DNA of 64,000 nt from Streptomyces flavofungini (GTDB lineage: Bacteria > Actinomycetota > Actinomycetes > Streptomycetales > Streptomycetaceae). This document shows positions 1-7,076 of the stretch, piece by piece (within the stretch, counting starts at the first letter, position 1; each line of letters starts with the position of its first letter). The position numbers and the translations under genes are program-made. The notes under the pieces are model-generated. The model was not told the origin of the DNA, ran no database searches, and saw nothing but the letters and a program-made list of their open reading frames with translations. Location of the stretch: the NCBI RefSeq assembly GCF_030388665.1, contig NZ_CP128846.1:1860001-1924000 (forward strand). The letters are read 5' to 3'.

Positions 1-436
1 CGGTGTCGAAGACGGGCCAGCCGATGTTGCCCGGCCTGAAGTAGAACTTCTCCCAGAATCCCTTGACTTGGGGGATGTGGTGCTTGCGGTACTTGCCCAG
101 GTAGCTGCCGTCGGCGTCGATCACCGCGGCGGTGTTGTAGTAGAAGCCGGCCTGCTCGACCTCGAAGACCGGCACGACGATCACCATGCCGGTCTCGCGC
201 GCCAGGTCCTGCATGCGGCGCACGGTGGGCCCGTCCGGCACCGGCTCGGCCCAGCGGTAGTGCTCCTTCTCCTGGACCTGGCAGAAGTATGGAGCGTTGA
301 AGACCTCTTGGAAACCGATGACCTTCGCGCCCTGCCGAGCGGCTTCGCGGGCGTGCTCCTCATGCTTGGCGATCATGGATTCGGTGTCGCCTGTCCAGGT
401 CGCCTGGACCAGTGCGGCGCGTACGACATTGGCCAT
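1..436 (-). CDS. Nitrilase-family carbon-nitrogen hydrolase, N-terminal part
   Basis: Cytoplasmic amidase of the nitrilase superfamily, closest in style to beta-ureidopropionase / N-carbamoyl amidohydrolases that hydrolyse carbamoyl amides in pyrimidine or polyamine breakdown. About 145 residues are visible; the window edge cuts off the C-terminal part with the catalytic Cys. Two of the three catalytic residues are present: the Glu in GFQEVFNAPYF (about residue 43) and the Lys in GKYRKHHIPQ (about residue 116). The ATG at 436 is followed by the usual family N-terminus MANVVRAALVQ. An inverted repeat lies about 33 bp upstream. The substrate cannot be fixed from this fragment. Confidence 0.85.
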   Translation of the reverse strand, partial: MANVVRAALVQATWTGDTESMIAKHEEHAREAARQGAKVIGFQEVFNAPYFCQVQEKEHYRWAEPVPDGPTVRRMQDLARETGMVIVVPVFEVEQAGFYYNTAAVIDADGSYLGKYRKHHIPQVKGFWEKFYFRPGNIGWPVFDT

Positions 437-468
437 GAGCTGCTCCTTCGACGGGACGTCAGAGAGCC

Positions 469-495
469 TCTACGCCCGTAGACTTCTTGCGTAGA
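469..495. promoter_or_regulatory. Inverted repeat upstream of the nitrilase gene
   Basis: TCTACG-CC-CGTAGA is a perfect 6+6 palindrome at 469-482, with a third half-site CGTAGA at 490-495. It sits 33-59 bp upstream of the nitrilase start, a usual place for an operator. The binding factor is unknown; operator function is inferred from symmetry and position. Confidence 0.4.
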
Positions 496-596
496 CAGAC
501 GAACGTAAGCCCCATCGACGGCCTTGCCAAGACCATCGTCGTAACGCGGCGGAGTCGATCATGTTTCGCACCCGGGCGGGTGACGGACCGGGTGGC

Positions 597-2174
597 TCAG
601 GTCGCGAAGCCCGCGACGCGCAAGGCGTGCACGAGGTCCCAGTGGCGCTCGTCCGACGCCGCCTTCGCGGCCTCCAGGAGCTGCGGGATGAGCCGGGGCG
701 GGTCGGTGTGCGCGCAGGCCGCGACGTCCTCGGCGCTGCGGACCCGGACGAACGCGTCGAGCAGCGCCCGGGCCTCACGGGTGCGCCCCGCGTCGGCGAG
801 CGCGATCAGGGACTCGGCGATCTCCGGGGCGGGCCGGGCCACGCCCTGGCGCAGCAACTTGCGGCAGTCCTCGGCGCGCCCCGCGCCCGCGAGCGCGTCC
901 GCGACGGCCACGAGCCGGTCGGGCGGCAGCGACGCGGCCTCCCACAGCAGCGTCGCCCAGTCGGCGGCGAGGCCCGCGTGGTGCAGCTCCTCCGCGAACA
1001 GCGGGAGCCTGACCGCGGGCCACCCCGCCGCCTCGACGAGGACGCCGTGCGCCTCGCCGCTGCGGCCCTCGCCCCGCAGCCGGAGCAGGGCCTGCACGGC
1101 GTCGACGGTGACGCGCTCGTGGACGAGGTGCTCGTCCGCGAGGTGCGTGTCGGCGGCGCGCGCCTCGGCCGCCGCGCGGTCGGCGGCGGCCCGGTCCGCG
1201 GACCTGGACCGCCTCGGGGCGCGCGGCGCGGCGTCCATGGCCTGGGCGTAGCGCGCGCCGCGGGGCGTCCCGGCGTCGGCGGGCGCGGCGTTTGCCGTGG
1301 GGACGGCGACGGGACCCACCCCGTCCGCCTCGTCGGCGTCGAGCCCGCCGAACCCGGCGAAGCGGGCGCCCCGGGGGCGGCGGGGGCCGGCCTGCTGGGG
1401 GACGCGCGCGGCGGGGCCGGGCGGGTCGGCCTGGCCGTGCTCGTCCGGGGCGGGGGCGACCTCGTGGGGGCGGCCGTCGGGGCGGGGGTGCTCTTCAGCG
1501 GCGGAGGGCGGGGCGGGCAGCGGGGCGCCGGGGTCGTACTCGGCGGGGCCGGGGTCGTACTCGGCGGGGCCGGAGTCGTACTCGGTGGCGCCGGAGTCGT
1601 ACTCGGCGGGGCGGGGGTCGGATCCGGTGGATTGAGGTCCCCCGAAGTCCACCCACTGCGGTGCGTTCACCCGGTCGAGGCGGTCGAGGCGCGCACGCAG
1701 CTCCCCGCAGCGCGCGGCGGCGCGTTCGTGGTCGTCGCGCACCCAGGCCAGGTCCAGGTGGATGCGGTCCACTTCGTCGGCCGTGGGGGCGACGGCGAGG
1801 GCGCGCGCGAGTTCCTGCTGCCGTTCCTGGGCGAACCGCTGCTCCTGGAGCATCAGGTCGAGCCGGTCGCTGAGGAGTTCGCGCGCCCCGGGCCGGCCGT
1901 CGTGCGCGGCCACCGACGCCGCGTGCAGGGCCCGCGCCCGTGCCGTCTCGGCGTGCGCGACGCCCACCCCGAAGTCGGCCGCGAGGTCGTGGAGCAGCGC
2001 CTGCACCACGTCCCAGGGCGGCACCTCGGCGCCCTCCAGGCAGGCCCGCATGCCGTCGGGGTCGCGGGCCAGGAACACCCCGCACCACCCGCCGTCCCGG
2101 TCGATCCGGGCCAGAAGGTCGTTCAAGTACTTTGCGAACTCCCGGATCTCGTCCGGGAGTTGTCCCACTGCCAT
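597..2174 (-). CDS. Conserved Streptomyces hypothetical protein with EYDSG repeats
   Basis: Protein of 525 residues with no recognised catalytic motif and no signal peptide. The N-terminal ~190 residues are charged and helical (LMLQEQRFAQERQQELARA suggests a coiled coil). A low-complexity Pro/Ala/Asp linker follows, including four 7-residue units of the EYDSGPA type coded by 21-bp DNA repeats. The C-terminal ~220 residues are Ala/Leu/Arg-rich paired helices resembling degenerate TPR/PPR repeats (LLRQGVARPAPEIAESLIAL, then AGRTREARALLDAF). A protein-protein interaction or scaffold role is the most I would infer. Transcribed away from the exporter gene that starts at 2647. Confidence 0.75.
   Translation of the reverse strand: MAVGQLPDEIREFAKYLNDLLARIDRDGGWCGVFLARDPDGMRACLEGAEVPPWDVVQALLHDLAADFGVGVAHAETARARALHAASVAAHDGRPGARELLSDRLDLMLQEQRFAQERQQELARALAVAPTADEVDRIHLDLAWVRDDHERAAARCGELRARLDRLDRVNAPQWVDFGGPQSTGSDPRPAEYDSGATEYDSGPAEYDPGPAEYDPGAPLPAPPSAAEEHPRPDGRPHEVAPAPDEHGQADPPGPAARVPQQAGPRRPRGARFAGFGGLDADEADGVGPVAVPTANAAPADAGTPRGARYAQAMDAAPRAPRRSRSADRAAADRAAAEARAADTHLADEHLVHERVTVDAVQALLRLRGEGRSGEAHGVLVEAAGWPAVRLPLFAEELHHAGLAADWATLLWEAASLPPDRLVAVADALAGAGRAEDCRKLLRQGVARPAPEIAESLIALADAGRTREARALLDAFVRVRSAEDVAACAHTDPPRLIPQLLEAAKAASDERHWDLVHALRVAGFAT
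1533..1616. repeat. Four 21-bp in-frame repeats
   Basis: GTCGTACTC recurs at 1533, 1554, 1575 and 1596, exactly 21 bp apart, and codes on the minus strand for four heptapeptides EYD(S/P)G(P/A)(A/T). It is a small coding minisatellite inside the hypothetical gene at 597-2174 and likely varies in copy number between strains. Confidence 0.85.
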
Positions 2175-2280
2175 GGTCGGGCACCGCCCCCTGGGAGACT
2201 GGAGTCTGCCGGTCCGGAAGATAACACCAGTTGGGTTACGGGACGGCTACACGCGGTTTTCCGAAGGCTTCATTAATTAC

Positions 2281-2311
2281 TTGGACGTGCGGCGACAGAC
2301 GTGGTTAGTCT
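2281..2311 (+). promoter_or_regulatory. Putative promoter of the exporter leader
   Basis: TTGGAC at 2281-2286 and TAGTCT at 2306-2311, 19 bp apart, fit a housekeeping-type -35/-10 pair with a long spacer. The implied transcription start lies around 2317-2320, at the ATG of the leader peptide, so the leader ORF would be translated without its own Shine-Dalgarno sequence. Prediction only. Confidence 0.5.
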
Positions 2312-2317
2312 GCGCAC

Positions 2318-2347
2318 ATGTCCAGTCCCGAGGCCAGCAGACGCTAG
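2318..2347 (+). CDS. Leader peptide MSSPEASRR upstream of the exporter
   Basis: A nine-codon ORF (ATG at 2318, TAG at 2345-2347) just downstream of the putative promoter. Its stop codon overlaps the left arm of a perfect 9-bp hairpin (2346-2367). Short leader ORFs followed by stem-loops are established attenuators of chloramphenicol and macrolide resistance genes: a drug-stalled ribosome changes the downstream fold. The main exporter ORF starts 300 nt further on. The ORF and hairpin are seen directly; the attenuation mechanism is inferred from this arrangement and the type of pump. Confidence 0.6.
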   Translation: MSSPEASRR

Positions 2348-2367
2348 CCACCGGCGTTCCGGTGGCT
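2346..2367 (+). promoter_or_regulatory. Attenuator-like hairpin at the leader-peptide stop
   Basis: AGCCACCGG (2346-2354), loop CGTT, CCGGTGGCT (2359-2367): a perfect 9-bp GC-rich stem that overlaps the leader stop codon by two bases. The 280 nt that follow, up to the GTG of the exporter, are GC-rich with several weaker self-complementary stretches, but I cannot pick one antiterminator or RBS-sequestering fold by eye. Confidence 0.6.
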
Positions 2368-2646
2368 GCTCCACGGACTCCCTGAGTTCCTGAGCCCGCG
2401 AGTTCCTCGCTGCCGCGTGGCAGCGACACCGACGCCGTGCCGTTCTCCGGTACGACGCCCCGTGTCGCTCCGCGGCCCCTTCGCCACGGGATCGCCGCAG
2501 TGCCGTCGTCACGGACTGCTTCCCCACCTCTTTCCCGCCCGCGCGGCAACCGCGCGGCGTCGGCGCCGCCCTCGGCGTGCCGCGCCGCGCCGTCGAGGGC
2601 TGCCCGCGGGCCTCGTCGATCCTCTCAGTGGTTGCGGAGTCTCGCT

Positions 2647-3879
2647 GTGCCATTCGTCCTCCATCTGCTCGGTCTCGCCGTGTTCGCCCAGGGCACGTCC
2701 GAGTTCATGCTGTCCGGCCTGGTGTCGGACATCGCCGCCGACATGGCGGTGTCGGTCCCGGCCGCCGGTGCGCTGACCTCGGCGTTCGCCGTCGGAATGA
2801 TCGTGGGAGCACCCCTGATGGCGGTGTTGAGCCTGCGCTGGCCGCGCCGCCGCGCGCTCCTCGGCTCCCTGGTCACGTTTCTGCTCGTGCACGTGGTGGG
2901 CGCCCTGACCACCAGCTACGGCGTGCTGCTCGCCACCCGCTTCGTCGGCGCGCTGGCGAACGCCGGTTTCCTCGCCGTGGCGCTCACCACCGCGACGAGC
3001 CTGGTCGCGCCGGACGCCAAGGGCCGCGCCACCTCGATCCTGCTCGGCGGCACCACGCTCGCCTGCGTGGTGGGCGTGCCGGGCGGCGCGCTCCTCGGCC
3101 AACTGTGCGGCTGGCGCGCCGCGTTCTGGGCGGTGGCGCTGATCTCGGTGCCCGCCGTCGTCGCCGTCGCCCGGGCCGTGCCGCCGTCCGAGCCGGGAGC
3201 CACGCCCCGCACCGCATCCTCAGCGGCACCCACCGGAGCCCGCACCGCATCCTCCGCGGCACCCACCGGAGCCCGCGCCGAGCTGCGCGCCCTGCGCTCC
3301 CCCGGGCTCCTGGTGACACTGCTGCTCGGCGCGCTCGTCAACGGCGCCACGTTCTGCGTCTTCACGTACCTAGAACCGCTGGCCACGCACGTGTCCGGCA
3401 TCGACGACGCGTGGGTGCCCGGGCTGCTCGCCCTGTTCGGGCTCGGCTCGTCGGTCGGGGTCGCGCTCGGCGGGCGGCTCGCCGACACGCGTCCGCTGCC
3501 GCTCCTGACGGGCGGCGCGGTGGCGCTGCTCGCGGGCTGGGTGGTGTTCGCGCTCACGGCGGGCAACCCGGTGGCGGCGGTCGCCCTCGCCTTCACCCAG
3601 GGGATGTTGTCGTTCGCGGTCGGCTCCACCCTGATCTCGCAGGCGCTGTACGCGGCGACGGGGGCGCCGACGCTCGCGGGCGGCTTCGCCACGGCGGCCT
3701 TCAACTTGGGTGCGGCGGTGGGCCCTTGGGCGGGCGGAAGGGCCATCGCCGCGGGCTTCGGCTACCGCTCCCCCGTGTGGGTCGGCGCCCTGCTCGTGGC
3801 GTCGGCGCTCGTGACGGCGGGGGCGGCGCTGCTGGTGCGACCGCGCGGACAAGGCCGGAAGGCCTCCCTGGACGCGTAG
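2647..3879 (+). CDS. cmlR: Cml/Cmx-type chloramphenicol efflux MFS transporter
   Basis: Twelve-helix inner-membrane drug:H+ antiporter of the DHA1 group that exports chloramphenicol-like compounds. The N-terminus MPFVLHLLGLAVFAQGTSEF with QGTSEFMLSGL is the hallmark of actinobacterial Cml/Cmx pumps. The GTG at 2647 gives 410 residues, near the family length; an in-frame GTG at 2437 would only add a charged, non-membrane 70-residue extension. A GGAG lies about 8 nt upstream. The central cytoplasmic loop (residues ~188-209) contains two tandem copies of an 11-residue unit from a 33-bp duplication. A leader peptide and hairpin upstream suggest drug-induced attenuation. The exact substrate range is inferred. 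Confidence 0.9.
   Translation: MPFVLHLLGLAVFAQGTSEFMLSGLVSDIAADMAVSVPAAGALTSAFAVGMIVGAPLMAVLSLRWPRRRALLGSLVTFLLVHVVGALTTSYGVLLATRFVGALANAGFLAVALTTATSLVAPDAKGRATSILLGGTTLACVVGVPGGALLGQLCGWRAAFWAVALISVPAVVAVARAVPPSEPGATPRTASSAAPTGARTASSAAPTGARAELRALRSPGLLVTLLLGALVNGATFCVFTYLEPLATHVSGIDDAWVPGLLALFGLGSSVGVALGGRLADTRPLPLLTGGAVALLAGWVVFALTAGNPVAAVALAFTQGMLSFAVGSTLISQALYAATGAPTLAGGFATAAFNLGAAVGPWAGGRAIAAGFGYRSPVWVGALLVASALVTAGAALLVRPRGQGRKASLDA
3208..3273 (+). repeat. Tandem 33-bp duplication in the exporter central loop
   Basis: Positions 3208-3240 and 3241-3273 are identical except for one base (CCTCAGCGG versus CCTCCGCGG). They code for two copies of a peptide containing TASSAAPTGA between the two six-helix halves of the MFS pump. 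The reading frame is kept, so the protein should still fold. Confidence 0.9.
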
Positions 3880-3888
3880 GTGTGGATT

Positions 3889-3925
3889 TAGTTGTGTCGT
3901 TGTAATGATTATAGCGACACAACTA
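3889..3925. promoter_or_regulatory. MarR-type operator upstream of the DHA2 exporter operon
   Basis: TAGTTGTGTCG (3889-3899) and CGACACAACTA (3915-3925) form a perfect 11-bp inverted repeat around a 15-bp AT-rich centre, 16 bp upstream of the exporter GTG. AT-rich sequence such as TTGTAATGATTATAG stands out in this GC-rich genome and probably includes the promoter. The product of the second gene, a MarR-family protein, is the obvious candidate binder. Confidence 0.7.
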
Positions 3926-3941
3926 CTTCTTGGGGGTGTTC

Positions 3942-5384
3942 GTGACCCGCCTCACCCCGCGCGGACGCTGGTCGGTCCTAGCCGTCTGCTGCCCGAGCCT
4001 GTTGATCGTCAGCCTCGACGTCACCGCTCTGAACGTCGCCCTTCCGTCCCTCCAGGAAGACCTGGACAGCCCCCTGACCGGGCTGCAGTGGACGGTCGAC
4101 GGCTACACCCTCGTCCTGGCGAGCCTGCTGATGTTCTCGGGCTCGCTCGCCGACAGGGTGGGCCGCAGGCGGGTCTTCCGGGTCGGCCTGACGGTCTTCA
4201 CCACGGCCTCGCTGCTGTGCAGCGCGGCCCCGAGCCTCGGCTGGCTGGTCGCGGCGCGCGTGCTCCAGGCGGTCGGCGGCTCGATGCTCAACCCCGTGGC
4301 CCTGTCGATCATCAGCGACGCCTTCCCCGACTCCCGCGAGCGGGCCCGCGCGATCGGCGTGTGGAGCGGCGTCGTCGGGATCAGCATGGCCGCGGGGCCG
4401 ATCATCGGCGGCGCGCTCGTGGAGGCGGCCGGCTGGCGGGCGATCTTCTGGATCAACGTGCCCATCGGCCTGGCCGCGCTCCTCCTGACCCGGCGGTACG
4501 TGCCGGAGTCCCGCGCCGAGCGCCCCCGCCGCGCCGACCCGGTCGGACAGGCCCTGGTCGTCGTCCTGCTCGCCACGGTGACGTACGCGATCATCGAGTC
4601 GCCGGTCAGGGGCTGGACGTCACCGCTCGTCGCCGGGTGCGCGGGCGCGGCGCTGTGCGCGCTGCTCGGCTTGCTGCGGTACGAGCCCCGGCGCGCCGAC
4701 CCCCTCATCGACCTGCGGTTCTTCCGTTCCGTTCCGTTCGCGGGCGCCACCGTCATCGCGGTCGCCGCGTTCTTCGCGCTGGGCGGCTTCCTCTTCCTCA
4801 GCTCCCTGTACCTGCAGAACGCACGGGGGCTCGACCCGCTGCACGCCGGTCTGTTCATGCTGCCCATGGCCCTCGCGGCGCTGGTCGCCGCGCCGCTGTC
4901 CGGGCGGATCCTCGCGGCCCGGGGCTCCCGCGTGCCCCTGGTGACGGCCGGGACCGCACTGTGCGCGAGCGCCGTCGTGCAGGCGCTGAGCTCTTCGGGA
5001 CACCTCTCGGCGGTGCCGCTGTTCTGCGCCTACGCGCTGTTCGGCGTCGGCTTCGGGATGGTCACCGCCCCGATCTCCCACACCGCCGTCTCCGCGATGC
5101 CGCGCGCGCAGTCCGGCGTGGCCGCCGCGGTGGCCTCGGCCTGCCGCCAGTTCGGCCAGTCGCTCGGCGTGGCGGTCGTCGGCGCGCTCATGGCGGCCGG
5201 GGGGCACCCGGGCACGGCGGACTTCCTCCGGGCGAGCCGGACGGCCTGGTGGATCATCGCCGGGTGCGGCGGGGCGATCCTGCTGCTGGGTACGCTCACC
5301 TCTGGCCGCTGGGCTCAGTCCACGGCCCGGCTCGCCGCGGAGCGGTTGGCCGCCGAGGAGACCAGAGCGACGGTGAGGACTTGA
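3942..5384 (+). CDS. DHA2-family (EmrB/QacA-like) MFS drug exporter
   Basis: Fourteen-helix proton-driven multidrug exporter in the cytoplasmic membrane. Family signatures seen: LDVTALNVALPSLQEDL in the first helix region, QWTVDGYTLVLA in the second, and loop motif A (GSLADRVGRRR, about residues 67-77). The length of 480 residues is normal. I chose the GTG at 3942 because GGGGG at 3932-3936 is a well-spaced ribosome binding site; a TTG at 3930 would add only four residues. It overlaps the marR gene downstream by four bases (TTGA), so the pair is translationally coupled and likely autoregulated through the operator at 3889-3925. Substrate unknown. Confidence 0.88.
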   Translation: MTRLTPRGRWSVLAVCCPSLLIVSLDVTALNVALPSLQEDLDSPLTGLQWTVDGYTLVLASLLMFSGSLADRVGRRRVFRVGLTVFTTASLLCSAAPSLGWLVAARVLQAVGGSMLNPVALSIISDAFPDSRERARAIGVWSGVVGISMAAGPIIGGALVEAAGWRAIFWINVPIGLAALLLTRRYVPESRAERPRRADPVGQALVVVLLATVTYAIIESPVRGWTSPLVAGCAGAALCALLGLLRYEPRRADPLIDLRFFRSVPFAGATVIAVAAFFALGGFLFLSSLYLQNARGLDPLHAGLFMLPMALAALVAAPLSGRILAARGSRVPLVTAGTALCASAVVQALSSSGHLSAVPLFCAYALFGVGFGMVTAPISHTAVSAMPRAQSGVAAAVASACRQFGQSLGVAVVGALMAAGGHPGTADFLRASRTAWWIIAGCGGAILLLGTLTSGRWAQSTARLAAERLAAEETRATVRT

Positions 5385-5857
5385 CGGAACGCCCGGGCGA
5401 CGACACGGACCGGCGGGCGGACGACGCCGGCGCCCCGGTGGACGACGCCACCATGCAGGCGGCCACACGAGCCTGGCAGGGCCTCAACACCCTCCTGATG
5501 GACCGCCACAACCGCCGCAAGGAGGTCGCCGACGCGCTCGGCATGAGCTTCAGCCGCATCCGCGCCCTGCGCCGGATCGCCCCCGGCCCGCTCACGCTGC
5601 GGGAGTTGGCGCAGCGGCTCGGCGCCGACCCGCCGTACACCACCGTGATCGTCGACGACCTCGTGCGGCGCGGCTTCGCCGAGCGCGTCCCGCACCCGGT
5701 CGACCGGCGCGCCAAGCTCGTCCGCCTGACCGCCGAGGGCGAGGCGGCCGCCGCCCGCGCCGCCACGATCCTCTCCGCGCCGCCGGCCGACCTGCTCGCC
5801 CTGGACCGCGCGGAGATCGAGGCCCTCGACCGCGTGGTGACGAAACTGCTCGGCTGA
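5381..5857 (+). CDS. MarR-family transcriptional regulator
   Basis: Winged-helix repressor of 158 residues, probably controlling its own exporter operon. The core reads LTLRELAQRLGADPPYTTV (recognition helix) followed by the wing HPVDRRAKLVRLTAEGEAA, both typical of MarR. The TTG at 5381 overlaps the exporter stop codon (TTGA) and has a strong GGTGAGG ribosome site at 5372-5378; no ATG or GTG gives a better start. Being second in an exporter operon is common for drug-sensing MarR proteins, which release DNA when they bind a pump substrate. The ligand is unknown. Confidence 0.85.
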   Translation: MTERPGDDTDRRADDAGAPVDDATMQAATRAWQGLNTLLMDRHNRRKEVADALGMSFSRIRALRRIAPGPLTLRELAQRLGADPPYTTVIVDDLVRRGFAERVPHPVDRRAKLVRLTAEGEAAAARAATILSAPPADLLALDRAEIEALDRVVTKLLG

Positions 5858-5931
5858 CCTCGACCGCGCAGCATCGGGACACCGCGGCGCCGCGGCACCC
5901 TCAGCCTCGACCGAACCGCGCCCGAGCGACC

Positions 5932-6183
5932 TCAGGCGGGAATCAGCGCGCAGCTCCGGGCCACGTCGTCCATCGAGAGCTCCAGGGCCACCGCGAGGGC
6001 CGCGACGGTGAAGAAGGCGGGTGTCGGCGCCCGCCCGGTCTCGATCTTGCGGAGGGTCTCCGCCGAGATCCCGGCGCACGCGGCCACCTCCGCCATGCTC
6101 CGCTCACCGCGCGCCGCGCGCAGCAGGTGACCGAGCCGCTCGCCGCGTTCGCGCTCTTCGGGGGTCAGTGGGGTGCGCACCAT
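5932..6183 (-). CDS. XRE-family helix-turn-helix regulator, small
   Basis: Single-domain DNA-binding protein of 83 residues. The HTH runs SMAEVAACAGISAETLRKIE (about residues 29-48), close to Cro/C1-type repressors, and there is no ligand domain. I chose the ATG at 6183 (MVRTPLTPEERERG); an upstream in-frame ATG would run into the divergent promoter. It is divergent from a methionine aminopeptidase gene, with only 49 bp between the two starts and a 10-bp palindrome in that gap, so it probably controls both genes. The signal it answers is unknown. Confidence 0.8.
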   Translation of the reverse strand: MVRTPLTPEERERGERLGHLLRAARGERSMAEVAACAGISAETLRKIETGRAPTPAFFTVAALAVALELSMDDVARSCALIPA

Positions 6184-6212
6184 GGACTCAGCATACCCCG
6201 GACCCCATTCAA

Positions 6213-6225
6213 ATACCGGTATAGT
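6213..6225 (+). promoter_or_regulatory. Palindrome over the map promoter
   Basis: ATACCGGTAT (6213-6222) is a perfect palindrome overlapping the -10-like hexamer TATAGT (6220-6225). The predicted transcript start, about 7-8 nt downstream, falls at the ATG (6233) of map, for which no Shine-Dalgarno sequence is visible, so map may be leaderless. A repressor at the palindrome would block the -10 directly; the adjacent XRE protein is the likely binder. Confidence 0.55.
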
Positions 6226-6232
6226 AATTGGC

Positions 6233-7000
6233 ATGGTCGAACTCAAGACAGACACGTCCATCGCGGCGATGCGGGAGGCGGGGCGCGTGGTCGCGCGCGC
6301 CCTGACGGCGGTGCGCGAGGCGGCGGCCGTCGGCGTGGTGCTCCGGGACCTGGACGACGTGGCGCACCAGGTCCTGAAGGACGCGGGCGCCACGTCACCG
6401 TTCCTGAACTACCACCCGGCGTTCGCTCCGGTCCCCTTCCCCGCCACGCTCATCACGTCGGTGAACGACGCGATCGTGCACGGCATCCCGGACGGCTATC
6501 GCCTGCGGGACGGCGACCTGGTCTCCGCGGACTTCGGCGCCAGCCTCGACGGCTGGGTGGGCGATTCGGCCATCAGCTTCATCGTCGGCGCCCCGCGCCC
6601 CGAGGACGTGATGCTCATCGGGACCGCCGAGCGGGCCCTGGAGGCGGGCATCGCCGCGGCCGTCGTGGGCAACCGCATCGGCGACATCGCGCACGCGGTC
6701 GGCACGGTCTGCCGCGCGGGTGGGTACGGCATCCCGGACGGCTTCGGCGGCCACGGCGTGGGACGGAGCATGCACGAGGACCCCGGGGTGCCGAACGAAG
6801 GGCGGCCGGGCCGCGGCATGCCGCTGCGGCACGGCATGGTGCTCGCCATCGAGCCGATGCTGATCGCCGGCGGCACGGACGGCTACCACGCCGCGCCGGA
6901 CGGCTGGACCCTGCGGACGAACGACGGCAGCCGCGCGGCCCACGTGGAGCACACGGTGGCGATCACGGACGCGGGCCCGCGCATCCTGACGGCCCTGTGA
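6233..7000 (+). CDS. map: Type I methionine aminopeptidase
   Basis: Cytosolic dinuclear-metal enzyme that removes the initiator Met from new proteins. All five metal ligands are visible in order: Asp in VSADFG (~residue 99), Asp in WVGDSA (~110), His in GGHGVGRSMHE (~173), Glu in AIEPM (~206) and Glu in HVEHTVAI (~238). The length of 255 residues is normal for the short type I enzyme. ATG at 6233 was chosen because the protein then starts VELKTDTSIAAMREAG, the family N-terminus. Streptomyces usually have another map copy in the ribosomal region, so this regulated copy may be conditional, for example replacing an inhibited housekeeping enzyme (inference). Confidence 0.92.
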   Translation: MVELKTDTSIAAMREAGRVVARALTAVREAAAVGVVLRDLDDVAHQVLKDAGATSPFLNYHPAFAPVPFPATLITSVNDAIVHGIPDGYRLRDGDLVSADFGASLDGWVGDSAISFIVGAPRPEDVMLIGTAERALEAGIAAAVVGNRIGDIAHAVGTVCRAGGYGIPDGFGGHGVGRSMHEDPGVPNEGRPGRGMPLRHGMVLAIEPMLIAGGTDGYHAAPDGWTLRTNDGSRAAHVEHTVAITDAGPRILTAL

Positions 7001-7076
7001 GTACGAAGAGGTCGCTACCGCCCGGGAACCGGAGCGGTACCGACCTCTTCGCACCTCGGACGTCACACGGACGGAA

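Noticed and set aside
561..2276. Plus-strand 571-codon frame opposite the hypothetical gene at 597-2174
   Set aside because: Composition is Gly/Arg/Val noise with repeated GGAGVVLGGAG; the minus-strand frame has ordinary protein composition and helical patterns.
2437..2646. N-terminal extension of the exporter from the GTG at 2437
   Set aside because: Arg/Pro/Ser-rich and not membrane-like; the family N-terminus begins exactly at the GTG at 2647.
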